Below, piece by piece: positions 1-11,370 of a stretch of DNA of 64,000 nucleotides (position 1 is the first letter of the stretch; every line of letters starts with the position of its first letter). The translations under genes and the position numbers were made by a program. The stretch comes from Aspidapion aeneum (Eukaryota > Arthropoda > Insecta > Coleoptera > Brentidae): positions 141,857,058 through 141,921,057 of the forward strand of contig OY755038.1 of the NCBI GenBank assembly GCA_963576565.1. Reading direction: 5' to 3'. The notes under the pieces were generated by a model. It was not told where the DNA came from and made no database searches. It saw only the letters and a list, made by a program, of their open reading frames with translations.

Positions 1-1027
1 AAACTATGGACAGTGCTAGAGCAGACTAATATCAATCATACATACATAAAAGCGATAAAAGAACTATACAAAGGGTCAAAATCTAAAATTAAAATTGGAA
101 ATCGACTTTCAAAAGAATTCCTGGTAACAAAAGGCTCAAGACAGGGATGTTGTATTTCTCCAACTCTTTTTAAAATATATATCGCAGTAGCTCTAAAAAA
201 CTGGAAACGGAAAGTGCACGGCATGGGAATACAACTTAACGACCGATTTACCATATACACACTACAGTTTGCTGACGACCAAGTAATTGTAATTGTATGA
301 TAAAGAGGACCTGGAGTATATGATGAGAAAGTTAATGGAAGAATACCAAAAGTGGGGATTAACAGTGAACGTGGACAAGACACAGTACTTATGTATTGGA
401 AACGAATCCAGTGAGTTAGAACTAGACAATGGACAAGTAATATCTCCATGCAATGAGTATGTATACTTGGGTGTCACATTTGATAAGACAGGAACAGACT
501 GTAAAGAACTGGAAAAAAGAATAGTAAAAGCAAAAAAGGTTATTGGATGTCTTAACAGTATTTTATGGAGCAGAGAGATAAAAAAGAATGTAAAATTTAA
601 CATATATGAAACAATGGTGAAAAGCACGCTGTTGTATGGAATAGAGACTTGTCGCGTAACAGAAAAATACAAAACAAAAATGGAAAGTGTCGAAATGGAT
701 GCAATAAGAAGATCAATGGGAATATCTAGAACAGATCACATAAGAAATGAGAGCATAAAAGAAAGAATGGGAATCGAAGGGAGCATAACGGATGACATCA
801 CTAAAAGACAACTGATATGGTACGGCCATGTACAACGGATGAACGACGAAAGATTACCAAAGCAGGTCCTAGAATGGCAACCAATAGGGCGCAGAAAAAG
901 AGGGCGTCCTAAACTAGAATGGCAACAGATCCAAAGATCAATGAGTCAAAAAAATTTGACAGAAGATGATTGTCAGGATCGAAGGAGGTGGAGAATAGGC
1001 GTCGGACAACGTCGAAAAACGTTTTAA
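1..1027 (+). pseudogene. Non-LTR retrotransposon reverse transcriptase, 3' part, frameshifted
   Basis: This is the C-terminal half of a LINE reverse transcriptase, which copies element RNA into DNA at a nicked target. The frame is already open at base 1, so the element continues off the left edge. Seen: RQGCCISPTLF (RT block 4), catalytic FADD near base 273, then a frame change at about 293-300, where the first frame ends and the second (293-1027) takes over with the usual downstream sequence (YLCIGNESSE, YLGVTF, LLYGIETC). The C-terminus carries the WYGHVQRM and GRRKRGRPKLEW motifs common in insect RTE-like LINEs. One indel explains the break; otherwise the frame is well kept, suggesting a fairly recent copy. 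Clade assignment is from memory of the motifs and is less certain than the RT call. Confidence 0.85.
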
Positions 1028-1481
1028 ACCGACTAAATAAAAATGTTTAATGCTGCCAGTTATTTTTGTTTTATTTTGAATTTTTTGGATAACCTAACCT
1101 TAAAGTTTGTTTTGATATTTTTGGGCTTTCAGCAAAAACCTTCAAAAAAGAAAGTCCTGTTTGGGAAAAATTCCGATCAGGTGATAATTTCTCTCTTTGT
1201 TGAAAGTTATTTTCTTTTTTGATCACCTGATCATTTTGGGCAAAAATCATGCGCGTTTTTTGCACACGCTGGGAGTTTGAAGGGCCACCCTGTGTTTAAC
1301 AGGGGAATGAAGAAATCACTTCCGACAAAAAACTGAAAGAAGTCACACGTGTTTTTGGGTTGAAGACCGAAATTCCAGCCACAAGAAAGGGCCGCGGCCG
1401 CCATTGAAATTTTGGAACTGTTGCTGAATTAAAAAAGGAAAGCTTGTGTTTTTAGTTTAATAGACTCTGTTTTCCCATTCA
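1028..1481. other. Intergenic; contains a small imperfect inverted repeat
   Basis: No gene is supported. Bases about 1158-1248 form an imperfect inverted repeat (GATCAGGTGA on the left, TCACCTGATC on the right, each flanked by related A/T tracts), which could be a MITE remnant or the 3' end of the LINE. A short open stretch at about 1301-1408 reads like coding sequence but stops at once and has no partner exon that I can see. Confidence 0.4.
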
Positions 1482-1717
1482 GGGCTCAGTTGTCTATTTG
1501 TAGTGTTTGTAATGTGCGTCTTCAGCTCGCCACCGGCATGGCACGAGCCGCGGCTGACTCCAAAAAATTTTATGCGGCTACCATTTCTCTAGTGCCTAGT
1601 GGAAATTTTCTTTATGTTGACATAAAAGAATTGCATATAATACACCAGAATGTGCCTCTTATTTTTGAAGTTCTCTGGAAAAAAATGGCAATTGCCCCCG
1701 CCGAGACCACCTAATTT
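1482..1717 (+). CDS. Possible terminal exon of an unknown gene
   Basis: A 74-residue open frame (first ATG near 1490-1540; open back to 1482) follows a reasonable splice acceptor (pyrimidine-rich, then CCCATTCAG) and ends in TAA. Its base composition is distinctly less AT-rich than its surroundings (CTCGCCACCGGCATGGCACG). The translation (for example SVCNVRLQLATGMARAA) matches no family I recognise. It could be a real last exon, a captured exon inside a transposon, or chance. No upstream exon was found in the window. Confidence 0.2.
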
Positions 1718-2834
1718 ATTTCTATATTAGTTAGAATTTGTTTTATAAAAACAATTTTTTTGCATATTTAGCTGTAATAAATTTTTTTTAACCGACTGGA
1801 AAACAAGTATAATGCGTATAATTTTTTCTTTTTGGAAAATTTTCCGTTTTCCAAAGGCACCGAAAAAGAACAAAGAGACCGGTAAATCTATTTTTACGGT
1901 CCTTTTTTTAAAAATGATCTAAAATATAAAGTGACATTTAAAATTAAGCATGAATTAATTGAAATATACTCAATTATAAAAGCAAGCTATGGGTTTTTTG
2001 ATATTTATAAATATAATAGCTTTTGAGTAAGTACTTTAATATCTACATGTAGAGTAGCATGTTTGTAGTGTTTCATCTCGTTTAAAAAAAAAATTATTAT
2101 TTACATGTTGGTTGTGTTTGTACTGTTTTATATCGGTTTAAAAAAAATACGTACGATACACGACTGGAAACTATCTTTACAGGTCAAGTAACGTAAATAG
2201 CTATTAATTGTATTTTCTCCCAATTGTGGTTGGGTTTGTTCCTGTTTTTAAAACAATTAAAACATATAACTGAGATTCAAAACGTTTGTTTTATTATCAA
2301 TCTCTTTTTTTTTCCTTTTTCTCATAATTTTTTCTTTCATGGCCGAAAAGAATCTTTAAACAATATTACTTAGACTTTTATAAATATTGCAATAATTACT
2401 GTTTATTTTTTAGTTATTATTTTTTATATTTAATTCCGTAACCGATTTTTCTCGATAAAAATATATAACCGTTTTTGCAAACAATCAAAAAAAAAGTTAA
2501 AAAGGGTCGATTTCCTATGACCACAGTTATAACATAGATGTAATGTCCCTCTTAATTTGATTTTTTTCTTCGTGTAATAAAAATGCACTACAAACCACAG
2601 TTACACAAAATTTTTCTCAGTGTAATATAACTGCATTAGTGTCATTTGGTCCAAGCGTGACGTCACATATTTGTTTCCCATATGAACAATGCTTTGAGTG
2701 ACAGTATTTCGCTGCTTGTTGATATATCTTCTTTGGCAAGACTATTAAAATCGTGATATTCATTAGGGGAAGATGGGGGAGTTTTTGTCTAAAGGAAAAC
2801 TTTATTTGCAGTTTAAATACTTTGTTTGTAGTTT
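1718..2834. other. AT-rich intergenic sequence
   Basis: Long A and T runs and no supported gene. The 77-residue minus-strand frame at 2617-2850 has no recognisable motif and overlaps the start of the next element. Confidence 0.5.
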
Positions 2835-4265
2835 TTCTTGTTATAAACAAATTTAGAATGGAAATGTTTTGTATTACCCCTCCGTTTTGACTATCGTGGG
2901 GTATTAGGAAACATCGTAATTGGGTAATAAGAAATATAATGTTTTTTGTTGCACTTTGATTTGAGTAGTGTTACCTTAAAATTTCACTAAAGTGCCTTAT
3001 GTAAAGCTGTAAAAATGGCAAGTTGCAGAAACATTAAATGGCATCTAACGCAAATAGTCCACAGTACACCGGTGTATTTTTTAATTGATGACTAACAGTC
3101 TGAATTTTCGTAAATAGCTTTATTCGGCCGAGGGGCCTAACTTTTTCCTCTGCGAAAATGTTTAAGATCTTAATCGCCTCTTGATTTCAGCTGTTTGGTT
3201 TTCTTTTTTTAGTTTATTAATTTGTCCCAGCCTAGGTATATATTCCTGTGCTTGTTCTATTTTCTCTTGGTATATTCTGATCGTGATATCTACATCTGTG
3301 TTTGTTATGATTTTAGTTTTAGTGTAGTTCATACTCAAACCTATATTTTTAGCTGCTGTATCCCGTTATTCCAGCATTTTTATCAGTTCTTTTTTCTTAT
3401 CTGTTATTAAGGCTTCATATTAGATGGTTCAAGTATTGTCCGTTTACTTTGATGCCTTTTTCTTCCCAATCTAATTTTTTTTAAAGATCTTGTAGGGCCT
3501 GGTTAAATAGTTTAGGGGAGATTGTGTCACCCTGGCTCACACCTCTTCTTGTGCGGGTTGGCTTGGTTCCTTCGTGGATTTGATTAATGTTGTTGCTTCG
3601 CTATATTGACTATTAAATCTGTGTATTCGGCTATTAATTAAAGATGCTTTTACTGCCCAGTGCTCAATGCTATTCTTAAGCTTTTTCAAAGTCTATAAAC
3701 GCAATATATTGTTGGCTCGTTCTATTAAAGAATTAGTATCCAGGAATTTTTTTTAAAGTGTGAAAGTTTATGGCAATATTGTTCTACACATCATATGCTT
3801 GGTTTAGTCAGTCCGATGCACGAAGCATGTCTACTCCTGCACACTCTGCTAGGAATCTTTTTCAAGTATTTTTGCGGGGGAAAAAGTTAGGCGTCTCGGC
3901 CAAATAATAATATATGTAAGAAAATTTAGCCTGTTAGTAATCACTTAAAAATAGACCGGTGTGCTGCGGACTATTTGAGTTAGATGTCATTTAATATTTT
4001 TGCAACTTGTCATTTCTAAAGCTTAACATAGGTCACTTTTGCCAAATTTGAAGACAACTTCACTAAGTACTCAAATCAATATACAATGTGTGTGTGTGTG
4101 AGTTGAGTTTTATGGCCTGGAACTCGCCAACTGGCCAGCATCTCTCTTTATGAATAAAAAAATAATATATTTTTTATTGCCCCATTGCGATGTTTTTTAT
4201 TACCCCATGATAGTCAAAACGAAAGGGTAATAAGAAACATTTCCATTCTGAACTACTTGCTTATG
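2835..4265. mobile_element. Long-TIR (foldback) DNA element with an internal LINE fragment
   Basis: The first 300 or so bases (about 2857-3165) reappear reverse-complemented at about 3875-4252. Matching pairs include AGAATGGAAATGTTT at the outer end, the block around GACTATC with GGGGTA, the block AAATGGCATCTAACGCAAAT (left), and CCTAACTTTTTCC at the inner end. The arms are roughly 80-85% alike by eye, so the element is old. The 0.7-kb middle is an antisense RTE reverse transcriptase remnant (separate entry). No transposase is present, so this is a non-autonomous element or a palindrome that received a LINE. Outer ends and target duplication could not be fixed. Confidence 0.75.
3165..3735 (-). 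pseudogene. RTE-type reverse transcriptase fragment inside the foldback element
   Basis: Read on the minus strand, this stretch gives RT segments in shifting frames: a palm segment RGVSQGDTISPKLFNQALQ (about 3470-3560), then LSMNYTKTKIITNTDVD and an EYIPRLGQ stretch equivalent to the EYxYLGQ motif of RTE elements (about 3190-3330). Several frameshifts and stops make it a dead fragment; the FADD box was not found. It fills the loop between the two arms of the surrounding inverted repeat and does not extend outside them. Confidence 0.75.
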
Positions 4266-5046
4266 ACAGGCAAAATTTAAAACAATACATAGAAAGTCTT
4301 AGATTTGATAGCAAACTTAAGTATTAAAACTGAAAATAAAGAAATAATATTATTTGAAATGGTTTGCTTGTAAAAAACAAAACTAAAACTTTATTAATAT
4401 TGTAGTACAAAATTTGAAAGGTTTTTTTAGATATCTCAACTGCCGCCAGAGATTGCTTAATGTTCTTCCATCTGTCCCTGGTGCCGCTCAACACACGGTC
4501 TATAGGGACCGTGCGCTCAACACTACTGTGACCTGTGCAGCCTGCGCCACCAAATGGCGCGGAATTTTATAGAAGCTCGCTAAAACACAATTGCGCACGT
4601 TCTACGTTTGTCAGAAATCTAACCGTCCGTGAGTTTGCGGCGTTCCACGGAAGCCGCTAACGACATGTGACGTTCAAATGTCAACAGTGTCAAGTTGCGT
4701 TAGTCGTCGGTCGTTTTTGGCATGACCAAAAACTATCTAATAACTTTTGATCTATTTCGTTAAATTTTCTGGTTCGGTTAGTCACATTTCTAAATTGATA
4801 TTTGTGCTAACACGCGGTTAGTCGCTTTTTTCTCAATTTTGTCTAAACATCAGGATTTTTTATAATTTTTTTATGCTTTTTTACAGTTTCAACTATAGTA
4901 GCACGCGGTTAGCTTAATTTGATGCTAGAGTAACACGAGATTCATTGCTTTTTCTCAATGTCGTCTAAAAAAACGCAAGAGTTTACTTCGGCTAGGAGTT
5001 CTGCATTTTTTATAATTTTTTTTTGAATTTTGACTATAGTAACACT
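4266..5046. other. Intergenic; less AT-rich patch at 4430-4720
   Basis: Bases 4430-4720 are unusually GC-rich for this window. On the minus strand, 4440-4510 reads SGTRDRWKNIKQSLAAVEIS, which faintly resembles the end of a Myb/SANT-like DNA-binding domain, but only about 25 residues are visible. No gene is called. The rest is AT-rich. Confidence 0.35.
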
Positions 5047-5440
5047 TTTTCATTAAATTTTTCCTTGTGTTCGCCCGATTTTCGTAAAATTAACTGATTT
5101 TAGAGGTCCTGGAATAGCGCAATAGCTTCGGTTTGCTCGATTTTTTCATTCAATTTTTGCTTCGGTTCGCGCTATTTTCGTAAAATTGACTGATTTTCGA
5201 GGTCGATTGCTTCGGTTCGCTCGATTTTCGTAAAATTAACTGATTTTAGAGGTCGTCGAATAGCGCGATAGCTTCGGTTTGTTCGATTTTTTCATTTAAT
5301 TTTTGCTTCGGTTCGCTCGATTTTCGTAAAATTGACTGATTTTAGGGGTCGATTGCTTCGGTTCGCTTGATTTTTTCATTTAATTTTTGCACCGGTTCGC
5401 TCGTTTTTAGTAAAATTGACTGATTTTAGGGGTCGTCGAA
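5047..5440. repeat. Degenerate tandem repeat built on GCTTCGGTTCGCTCGATTTT
   Basis: At least five imperfect units combine GCTTCGGTTCGCTCGATTTT with CGTAAAATTGACTGATTTTA and GAGGTCG or GGGGTCG. Spacing alternates between a short and a long form because some units lose the TTTTTCATTTAATTTTTGC segment. The array ends in a run of C (5447-5455) just before the mariner relic. Nothing suggests coding capacity. Confidence 0.8.
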
Positions 5441-5513
5441 TAAGGCCCCCCCCCCAAAGTGCCCCAGAACCTCCATAAATCCACTACTCTTAAAAAATTT
5501 AAGTATCATCCAT

Positions 5514-6225
5514 ATGCAACACATTCAAGCACTCCGAGATGTTGACTTAGAAAGAAGAACCTTGTTTTGCAATTGGTTCATACAAAAATCGCAAGTAAAC
5601 CCTTAATTTCCGCTTAAGGTTCTGTGGTCCGATGAAAGCAGGTTTACAAACTGCGGGGTGTTTAACAGACATAACTATGTGTACTGGACCGATGGAAATC
5701 CGTTCTTAAATCATGACGTGCACCAGGTGGGGTTTAAATGTATGGCTAGGAGTCATAAACGGACACATACTATTTAACATTTTTCATAATAATTTGACGG
5801 CACCTCGATATCTAGAAATTCTACAAAATTATGTTGACCAAATTTTAAAAAATTTGCCGCTTCAAGATGTACCAAACATGTGGTTCCAGCAAGATGGAGC
5901 ACCTCCACATAATGCAAGAATCATAGCGGACTATTTGAATCAGCAACATGGAAATAACTGGATCGGAAATCGAGGTCCAGTTGCCTGGCTTACACGTTCG
6001 CCGGACCTTACGCCTCTTGATTTTTGTATTTGGGGATACTTAAAGGATAAAGTTTATTCTACTACGCATAATATGATAGAAGAACTGTGAGGCAGCCGTT
6101 GTTCAAGCCATAGAAGAAATTCCTGAACAAATGGTTAAAGATGCATGCATGTCTTTAATTCATTGATTCAGGATTTGCATGAATAACAACGGTGGAATTT
6201 TCGAACATTTGCTTATTTAATTCAA
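5514..6225 (+). pseudogene. Tc1/mariner-superfamily transposase (DDE_3 type), frameshifted
   Basis: Pieces of a mariner-like transposase lie in order across frames. 5514-5590 starts MQHIQALRDVDLERR, then a stop; 5600-5720 holds LWSDESRF, the first catalytic Asp region, and NRHNYVYW. A frameshift at about 5715 leads into an open frame to 6090 with WFQQDGAPPHNA (second Asp) and WLTRSPDLTPLDFCIWGYLKD (third acidic position). Another frameshift at about 6089 leads to a tail containing EEIPEQMVKDACMSL. At least one stop and two frameshifts disable it. The usual WPPRSPDLTPLDF signature is only slightly altered, so the family call is firm. No terminal repeats were located with confidence. Confidence 0.85.
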
Positions 6226-7334
6226 TGCTTTGTTATCGGTTTTTAGTTTTATTTTAAATTAAATAATAAATAGATTTTAAGAAATTGTAAAGAAATTGTA
6301 TTATTTCTTAGCCAGAGAAAAACTAAAAAATAAGAGCCCTAAAGATTTGCATATAAATCAAATAAACGGAAAAGTTTTGAAAGGTAGTGACGTAGGTATG
6401 ACAACAAACACAACTACAGCATTTCTTTCACAGCCAAATAAGTAAAAAACTATATAAACAAAGATAGGCTTATTATACTTGGTTGATGCCCAATTTATTG
6501 AAGTATAAATCCAATTAGGCGGTCAAAGTTGACCATGGTTTAAAAAAAACTAGGCCTAGAAAAAAATTGTTAACATCATTCAATCGACCGTAGTTGCTTA
6601 TAAACAACTACCAAATTTCATTAAATTTGTTTGCAAGATGGCAGCGATATTTCAATTTTTCAAAAAACACAATTTTTAGTTTGTGCTTGATATTTTAAAA
6701 ACCCCTGTAAATATTTTTAATTTTGATACTGCATTTGATCTGGGCTTAGAATAGCGCAACTTTTTTCTCATTTAAACAAACTTGTAGCTCTTACCGTTGC
6801 CGAAATCTCCATGTAGTTGCTTTTATCTGGGACACTCTGTATATAAAAAAACATATCTAGTCACATAACTATATGTTACCTTTTAAACATGTTTGTGTAT
6901 TATAGGGATGGGGTGAATGTTTAAAAAAAAAAGAAAGAAAGAGACACACAATAAGAATAAAGAAGAAAAGTTACAAAACACCATGAAGAGAGAAAAGAAA
7001 GAAGGAAGAACACAAAGAAGAAGAACAGGATCTAAAGAAACATTCAGAACTTTAGAGAAGAAACAAATCTCCTACAGAAGGAAAAAATAAACCGAAAGAG
7101 AAGGGATAACACAAAAAAGCAAGACCAAATCCTTGAGCCACAAGTGGCTTTGAGCAAGAAAAACTTAGGGCTCACCAAAATTGTCCACAAGGACAGTGCT
7201 AAAACTCCAACAATCAAATCAAATCAATAGGTTAAAACTTTCTTCTTTTTTTGTTCTTGTACAAATAAACATGAAGATCATTGGTACAGGATGTATATCT
7301 AATAGACCAAAAAAGTACCTGAACTGAGCCTTGA
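6226..7334. other. Probable element 3' flank and purine-rich sequence
   Basis: The sequence from 6480 to about 6840 ends in GGGACACTCTGTATATA, a typical end of mariner-like insect elements, and may be the right part of the transposase element. Bases 6930-7240 are a strongly purine-rich stretch (GAAGAAGAACAGGA type) with a 35-codon frame starting near 6983. I cannot assign it. Confidence 0.35.
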
Positions 7335-7690
7335 ATCTATTAAATTATAGCTTAGAGACTCCTTTTTTGATTTTATAAAAGTTTTTGGTTAAACAAAATT
7401 GTCTTATCGGTGATTTTTTTTGTTTATACCTTAAATCACATGTCTTGGCTCATTCTACTAGACTATCAGAGGGGGTTGGGGGACCAGATTAGTATTAAAT
7501 TATAGCTTAGCGACTCCTTTTATGATTTTATAAAAGTTTTGAATAAAACAAAATTGTCTTCAATATTTTGTATATTTTTTTTTCAATATTCAACACCTAT
7601 TTGGCTTATTCTGCTAGACTATCAGAGGGGGTTGGGGGGCTAGGTTCGTATTAAATTATATCATTGAGATCCCTTTTTCTGACTATTAAA
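7335..7690. repeat. R2 dispersed repeat, two units and a partial third in tandem
   Basis: A unit of 156 bp (GACTATCAGAGGGGGTTGGG recurs at 7461 and 7617) carries AAATTATAGCTTAGAGACTCC, then GATTTTATAAAAGTTTT and AAACAAAATTGTCTT. The same unit recurs singly at about 51955-52040, 52785-52965 and 54066-54130, so it is a dispersed family with one small tandem array here. Confidence 0.8.
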
Positions 7691-9332
7691 CATAGTTTTT
7701 TTTATGAACTACCACTATTTGTCTAGTCGACTGTTATTCTTGTTGCTGGCAACTACAAGATAAAGTCCTTGCCATAGGCAGTTACACTTTTGTGACATTT
7801 CCAACCTCTTAATTTATTATATGCATACTGACAGCAACAAAAAAAGGGTAATATCTAAAAAATGGCATGTCTTTGATTTGTTTTTATCTGTGCATTTTTT
7901 TTTGTCAACCTACGGTCAGCATCTTTTTATCCAGAGAAAATTACAGTTTTACATTTAATTTTATACCAACATGACATGTTTACTTTTTAATATATAATCA
8001 GTGTTGCCACCTCGTTATCGTAGTCTGTCCCATATGGAGGCACAAAATATCCCATATTTTGTTTAAAAATCCCTCTATATTTTTTTTAATATTAAAATCA
8101 GACCCTATTCAAAAATTCAAATTTAAAAAACAACAAAAAAATAAGACAAAATAGTGCAAGACACTATAATAGGTATATATTATATAATATATAAATATAT
8201 ATACAATCCAAATAAATGCAGTATGCACTAATTTTTTTTCTAATGGAATAAATATCCTTATTATTGTGCCTTTTCTTTAAGGCATCTGATATAGGATAAT
8301 TAACGCAGGTTTTATTTTCGGGACGCGGAAGAACCCAATAAGCTTTACAATTAAGTTCAGCCCATTTTGGCTAGATGGCTCTAGTATAATCGAATAATTA
8401 AATGAATCAACTGAATGTAACTAAATAACTGAATCATTTTCTCGCGTTGCAACGGTTTTAAAACACTGTTTCAATCAAATACGTCATTGATTGGTGACAT
8501 CACAACTCTGAAATGTCGTGTTATTAATGCTCAAAAACAATTGGAAACCCAATACCATCTGTATTTTCTCCTAACAATTTGGTAACTTCCACAAAAAGTT
8601 AAAAAGGTTTTGTTTTTTTAATTATTTATTGTTTCAGTTCAAATAATGATATTTCCCGCTCGTTAGCAATGACGTCACGTTTGAACCAATTTCAATGGTT
8701 TTGAAACTAGCCTTTCTTTAGTTATAAACCAGCGCATGCGTTTCTTGCCTTAAAGTCCACATGCTACGTTTTTTATATCTTTTATAATGCTTTTAACTCT
8801 TTTCGACAAAGACAGAAATAGAAGACGTTCGTTGTGGACTAGCCATGGCAGCTAACTTCTCGTCCAAGACTGTAATGTTTTCGACAAATCTTGCGTTCTA
8901 GACGTCTATTCTTGAAATCTTTCCCATAGGAACGTTCTACTGAAATCACACAATCCGTATTCTTGAACTCCTATAGGAGAGATCACTTCTACTAAATTTT
9001 AAGAGAACTTTGTTCTATTGGGTCGACCCAGTAGAACAAAGGCATTTAGTGTTAAAAGCATTCGCATTAACACCGAGAAAACATCAAACCTTTATCGTCA
9101 ACGTGTTCTTCGAGGTGGTCACGAACTAGGAGCTAAAAATTGTGTAAATTTTCCCAACTTCACCTGTGTCTGCTAATTTGTCCTTTCGTTTAGTTACGTA
9201 AAAACAACTTTTTTCTCCTTCGTAACAATATAAATCTACTCTGCAAAGAAAAAAAATGTACTTGCAAAAAATACCAATGTTACCTAGTTTTTTAAAGTTT
9301 TTTAATTCTCGTTTTTTGTTTGCATTAATTTA
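7691..9332. other. Intergenic; contains a 33-bp near-perfect palindrome
   Basis: No gene. Around 9009-9042 lies a palindrome whose arms read TTTGTTCTATTGGGTC and GACCCAGTAGAACAAAG, centred on a SalI-like GTCGAC. It may be the fused ends of two MITE copies. Bases 8440-8530 and 8640-8720 contain several TGACGTCA-like and ACGTCATTG motifs of unknown meaning. Confidence 0.45.
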
Positions 9333-9953
9333 CAGGGTGTAAATGGTATGAGTCATAAACTTTTTGAAGTGTAAACTTCTTTAGGCGCGCTTAGCAGTTT
9401 TTGTGGGCACTGAATTGAACTGAGCCGTCAGGCTCGGCTATGTAACGCTCATTCGGGTGAAGTCGGCTCGAGTCGACTAACTGTAAAAGGAACATTCAGC
9501 GAGCGATATGATGATGCACATAAAGGCCAGTATTATTAATTTCGCCTTGTTGAAGTTTACACTTCTGCCGCGTGGTCTTAAGCACACACAATTTTTTTTA
9601 GGTTATAAACTTTTGCGGTTTTATGTTATTAGAAACAGGTCTCTAGGCACATAATATCAATAATATTTTTAAGTTTATATTAGCACAAACAAAATATTTA
9701 AATTTTTTTAAATAATTTTATCACTTTAGGAGATAACTTTGACTATCTCCTTTAACTTGCATTTTATCAAAAAAAAATCACATTTTCTAATCATAATGAG
9801 ATAATCATTTAGCATTGCCGGATTTTATTTTTTTTTAACATTTTTTCCCTTTCTCCTCAAACATTAATAATCCTACAATTTAAAAACAGCACCTCCATGT
9901 TATATGAGGTTTTCTCTTATTCTGGCATCCTTTATCATACCGTTTACACCCTG
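9333..9953. mobile_element. MITE with CAGGGTGTAAAYGGTATGA ends
   Basis: The left end CAGGGTGTAAATGGTATGA (9333-9351) is matched by the right end TCATACCGTTTACACCCTG (9935-9953), with one mismatch in 19 bp. The 621-bp interior has no open frame. A second inverted pair lies inside: GAAGTGTAAACTTC near 9375 and GAAGTTTACACTTC near 9553, each followed by a GC-richer block, which suggests a nested palindromic insertion. Target duplications are not clear. Confidence 0.75.
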
Positions 9954-10558
9954 CTTATTTTTATAATCTAGAAGGAAAAAAATGTCGTCCTAAAAGATTA
10001 TATGTCGAAACTTAATTTTTGCAAGTATCTTTTTTGCCTGTGCACGGTAGAAATAAATGGAAATAAGAAAATTTCGCCGATCCCATATCGCCGCCGAACG
10101 AACTTGCCGCTGACCCATTTCCCCACCGGGAAAACTAGCCGCCGCCGTGGTTTTAGTTTGAAATTTTATTCTGAATAGAAAATATTTATCGGAAACAATT
10201 TTTTAAATAATTGTTAAAAAAATTTCTTTCTTTTTTCACAAAGTAGTTTTTTAAGTTCTTAAAAAAAAATTTTAAACGATTTTTTTTTTTTTTTGAGAAA
10301 GATAGTGGTATCTGGACATAATTTAGGTTAGGACGCCAAACAAATAAAATTGAAAAGAAGTAAAAGTGAATCGGCGAATTGTCCTGACCCCTAAAAGAAC
10401 TGCACAGTAAAAAAAATTATTACTAGAACATTACCTTCATCCAGCTAATAGTACACATTGGAGCTGAGATTACTTTATTTTTATGTAGGCTAACAAATGT
10501 TACGTAACAAAGTTTAACACCTTAACAAACTTTGTAAAACTCCACCCCTATACCCGCT
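9954..10558. other. Intergenic
   Basis: No gene seen. A short GC-rich patch (10075-10155, ATCGCCGCCGAACGAACTTG) is flanked by long T and A runs; no structure was identified. Confidence 0.4.
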
Positions 10559-10664
10559 ATGTAAGGAGCGTATTATCTCAGGCTTTGATTGGCTGAAATT
10601 TTTAAATTAATCAATCAGAGCCCAGTAAAAGATAAATCCGAGCGGATAAAATGCTCCATGGTCA
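10559..10664. mobile_element. Short palindromic MITE-like repeat, with a relative at 11070-11184
   Basis: GCTTTGATTGGCTGAAATTT faces AATTAATCAATCAGAGCC, giving a roughly 100-bp stem-loop. A relative at 11070-11184 has GCTTTGATTGGTTCAAATTT facing TTAATCAACCAATCAGAGCC. Both share GCGTATTATCTnAG near one end. The two copies bracket the TA-type MITE at 10765-11037. Confidence 0.6.
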
Positions 10665-10764
10665 CCCAGCCATACCCTTTATAAATCTGGCAACGTAAAA
10701 ATTTTTTTTTTTCGAAAATTCAGTACGACGCAACCACAAATTTTTTAGGTGATCCGTGTTAATA

Positions 10765-11037
10765 GGGACTTATTGCAATAAGGCCAGGCAGTAATAGTGC
10801 CGGGCACTATTCTGATAGTTTTCCATTCAAAACTGACAGTTCTTCTATAAATTGACATACCAAAGTCGAATTTATAAATCCAGTCGTTTATTTTCCATTA
10901 ATAATGGCGGCACTATTAATTCCGGCTCTTATAATACACAAAGGCCTAATTTTGAAAGAAGACAGCTGTTCTTATAATGCGAAACAGTCAGAATAGTGCC
11001 CGGCACAATTACTGCCTGGCTTTATTGCAAAAGTCCC
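10765..11037. mobile_element. TA-type MITE (273 bp), copy 1
   Basis: The ends GGGACTTATTGCAATAAGGC and, reverse-complemented, GGGACTTTTGCAATAAAGCC form terminal inverted repeats of about 50 bp that continue through GTGCCGGGCACTATTCTGA. TA lies directly outside each end (10763-10764 and 11038-11039), the target duplication of Tc1/mariner-type transposition. A second copy at 49207-49482 is about 90% alike. No coding capacity; it must be moved by a transposase encoded elsewhere. Confidence 0.9.
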
Positions 11038-11184
11038 TAATAAGTCCCTAATAACGAGGTATAGGATACTACCGGCTGTCTGGTGATTTTTTTTTCTCAC
11101 GCTTTGATTGGTTCAAATTTTTTAATCAACCAATCAGAGCCGAAGAAAAAAAAATCCGCTCAGATAATACGCTTAATGGATACC

Positions 11185-11370
11185 CGACATAAGATTGTTC
11201 CCGCTCCATAATAGAACACTCACATTTTGTATGGTCGGGAATCGGACCCCTGACGGGGTGAGCTAAGTTAGGTACAAACTTATCAAACCAATGACGTCAA
11301 ACGGTACGTCACTGTTTTAAAACTTTTTTAAAACAGTTGGACGCGAGAAAACGTGTCTGAAAGCCCGGAA
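11185..11370. other. Short spacer between MITEs and repeat R
   Basis: No gene. It contains TGACGTCAAACGGTACGTCA and a TTTTAAAAC palindrome at 11310-11335, resembling sequences near 8460 and 18620. Confidence 0.3.

Noticed and set aside
36..449. 137-codon minus-strand frame
   Set aside because: Shadow of the plus-strand reverse transcriptase.
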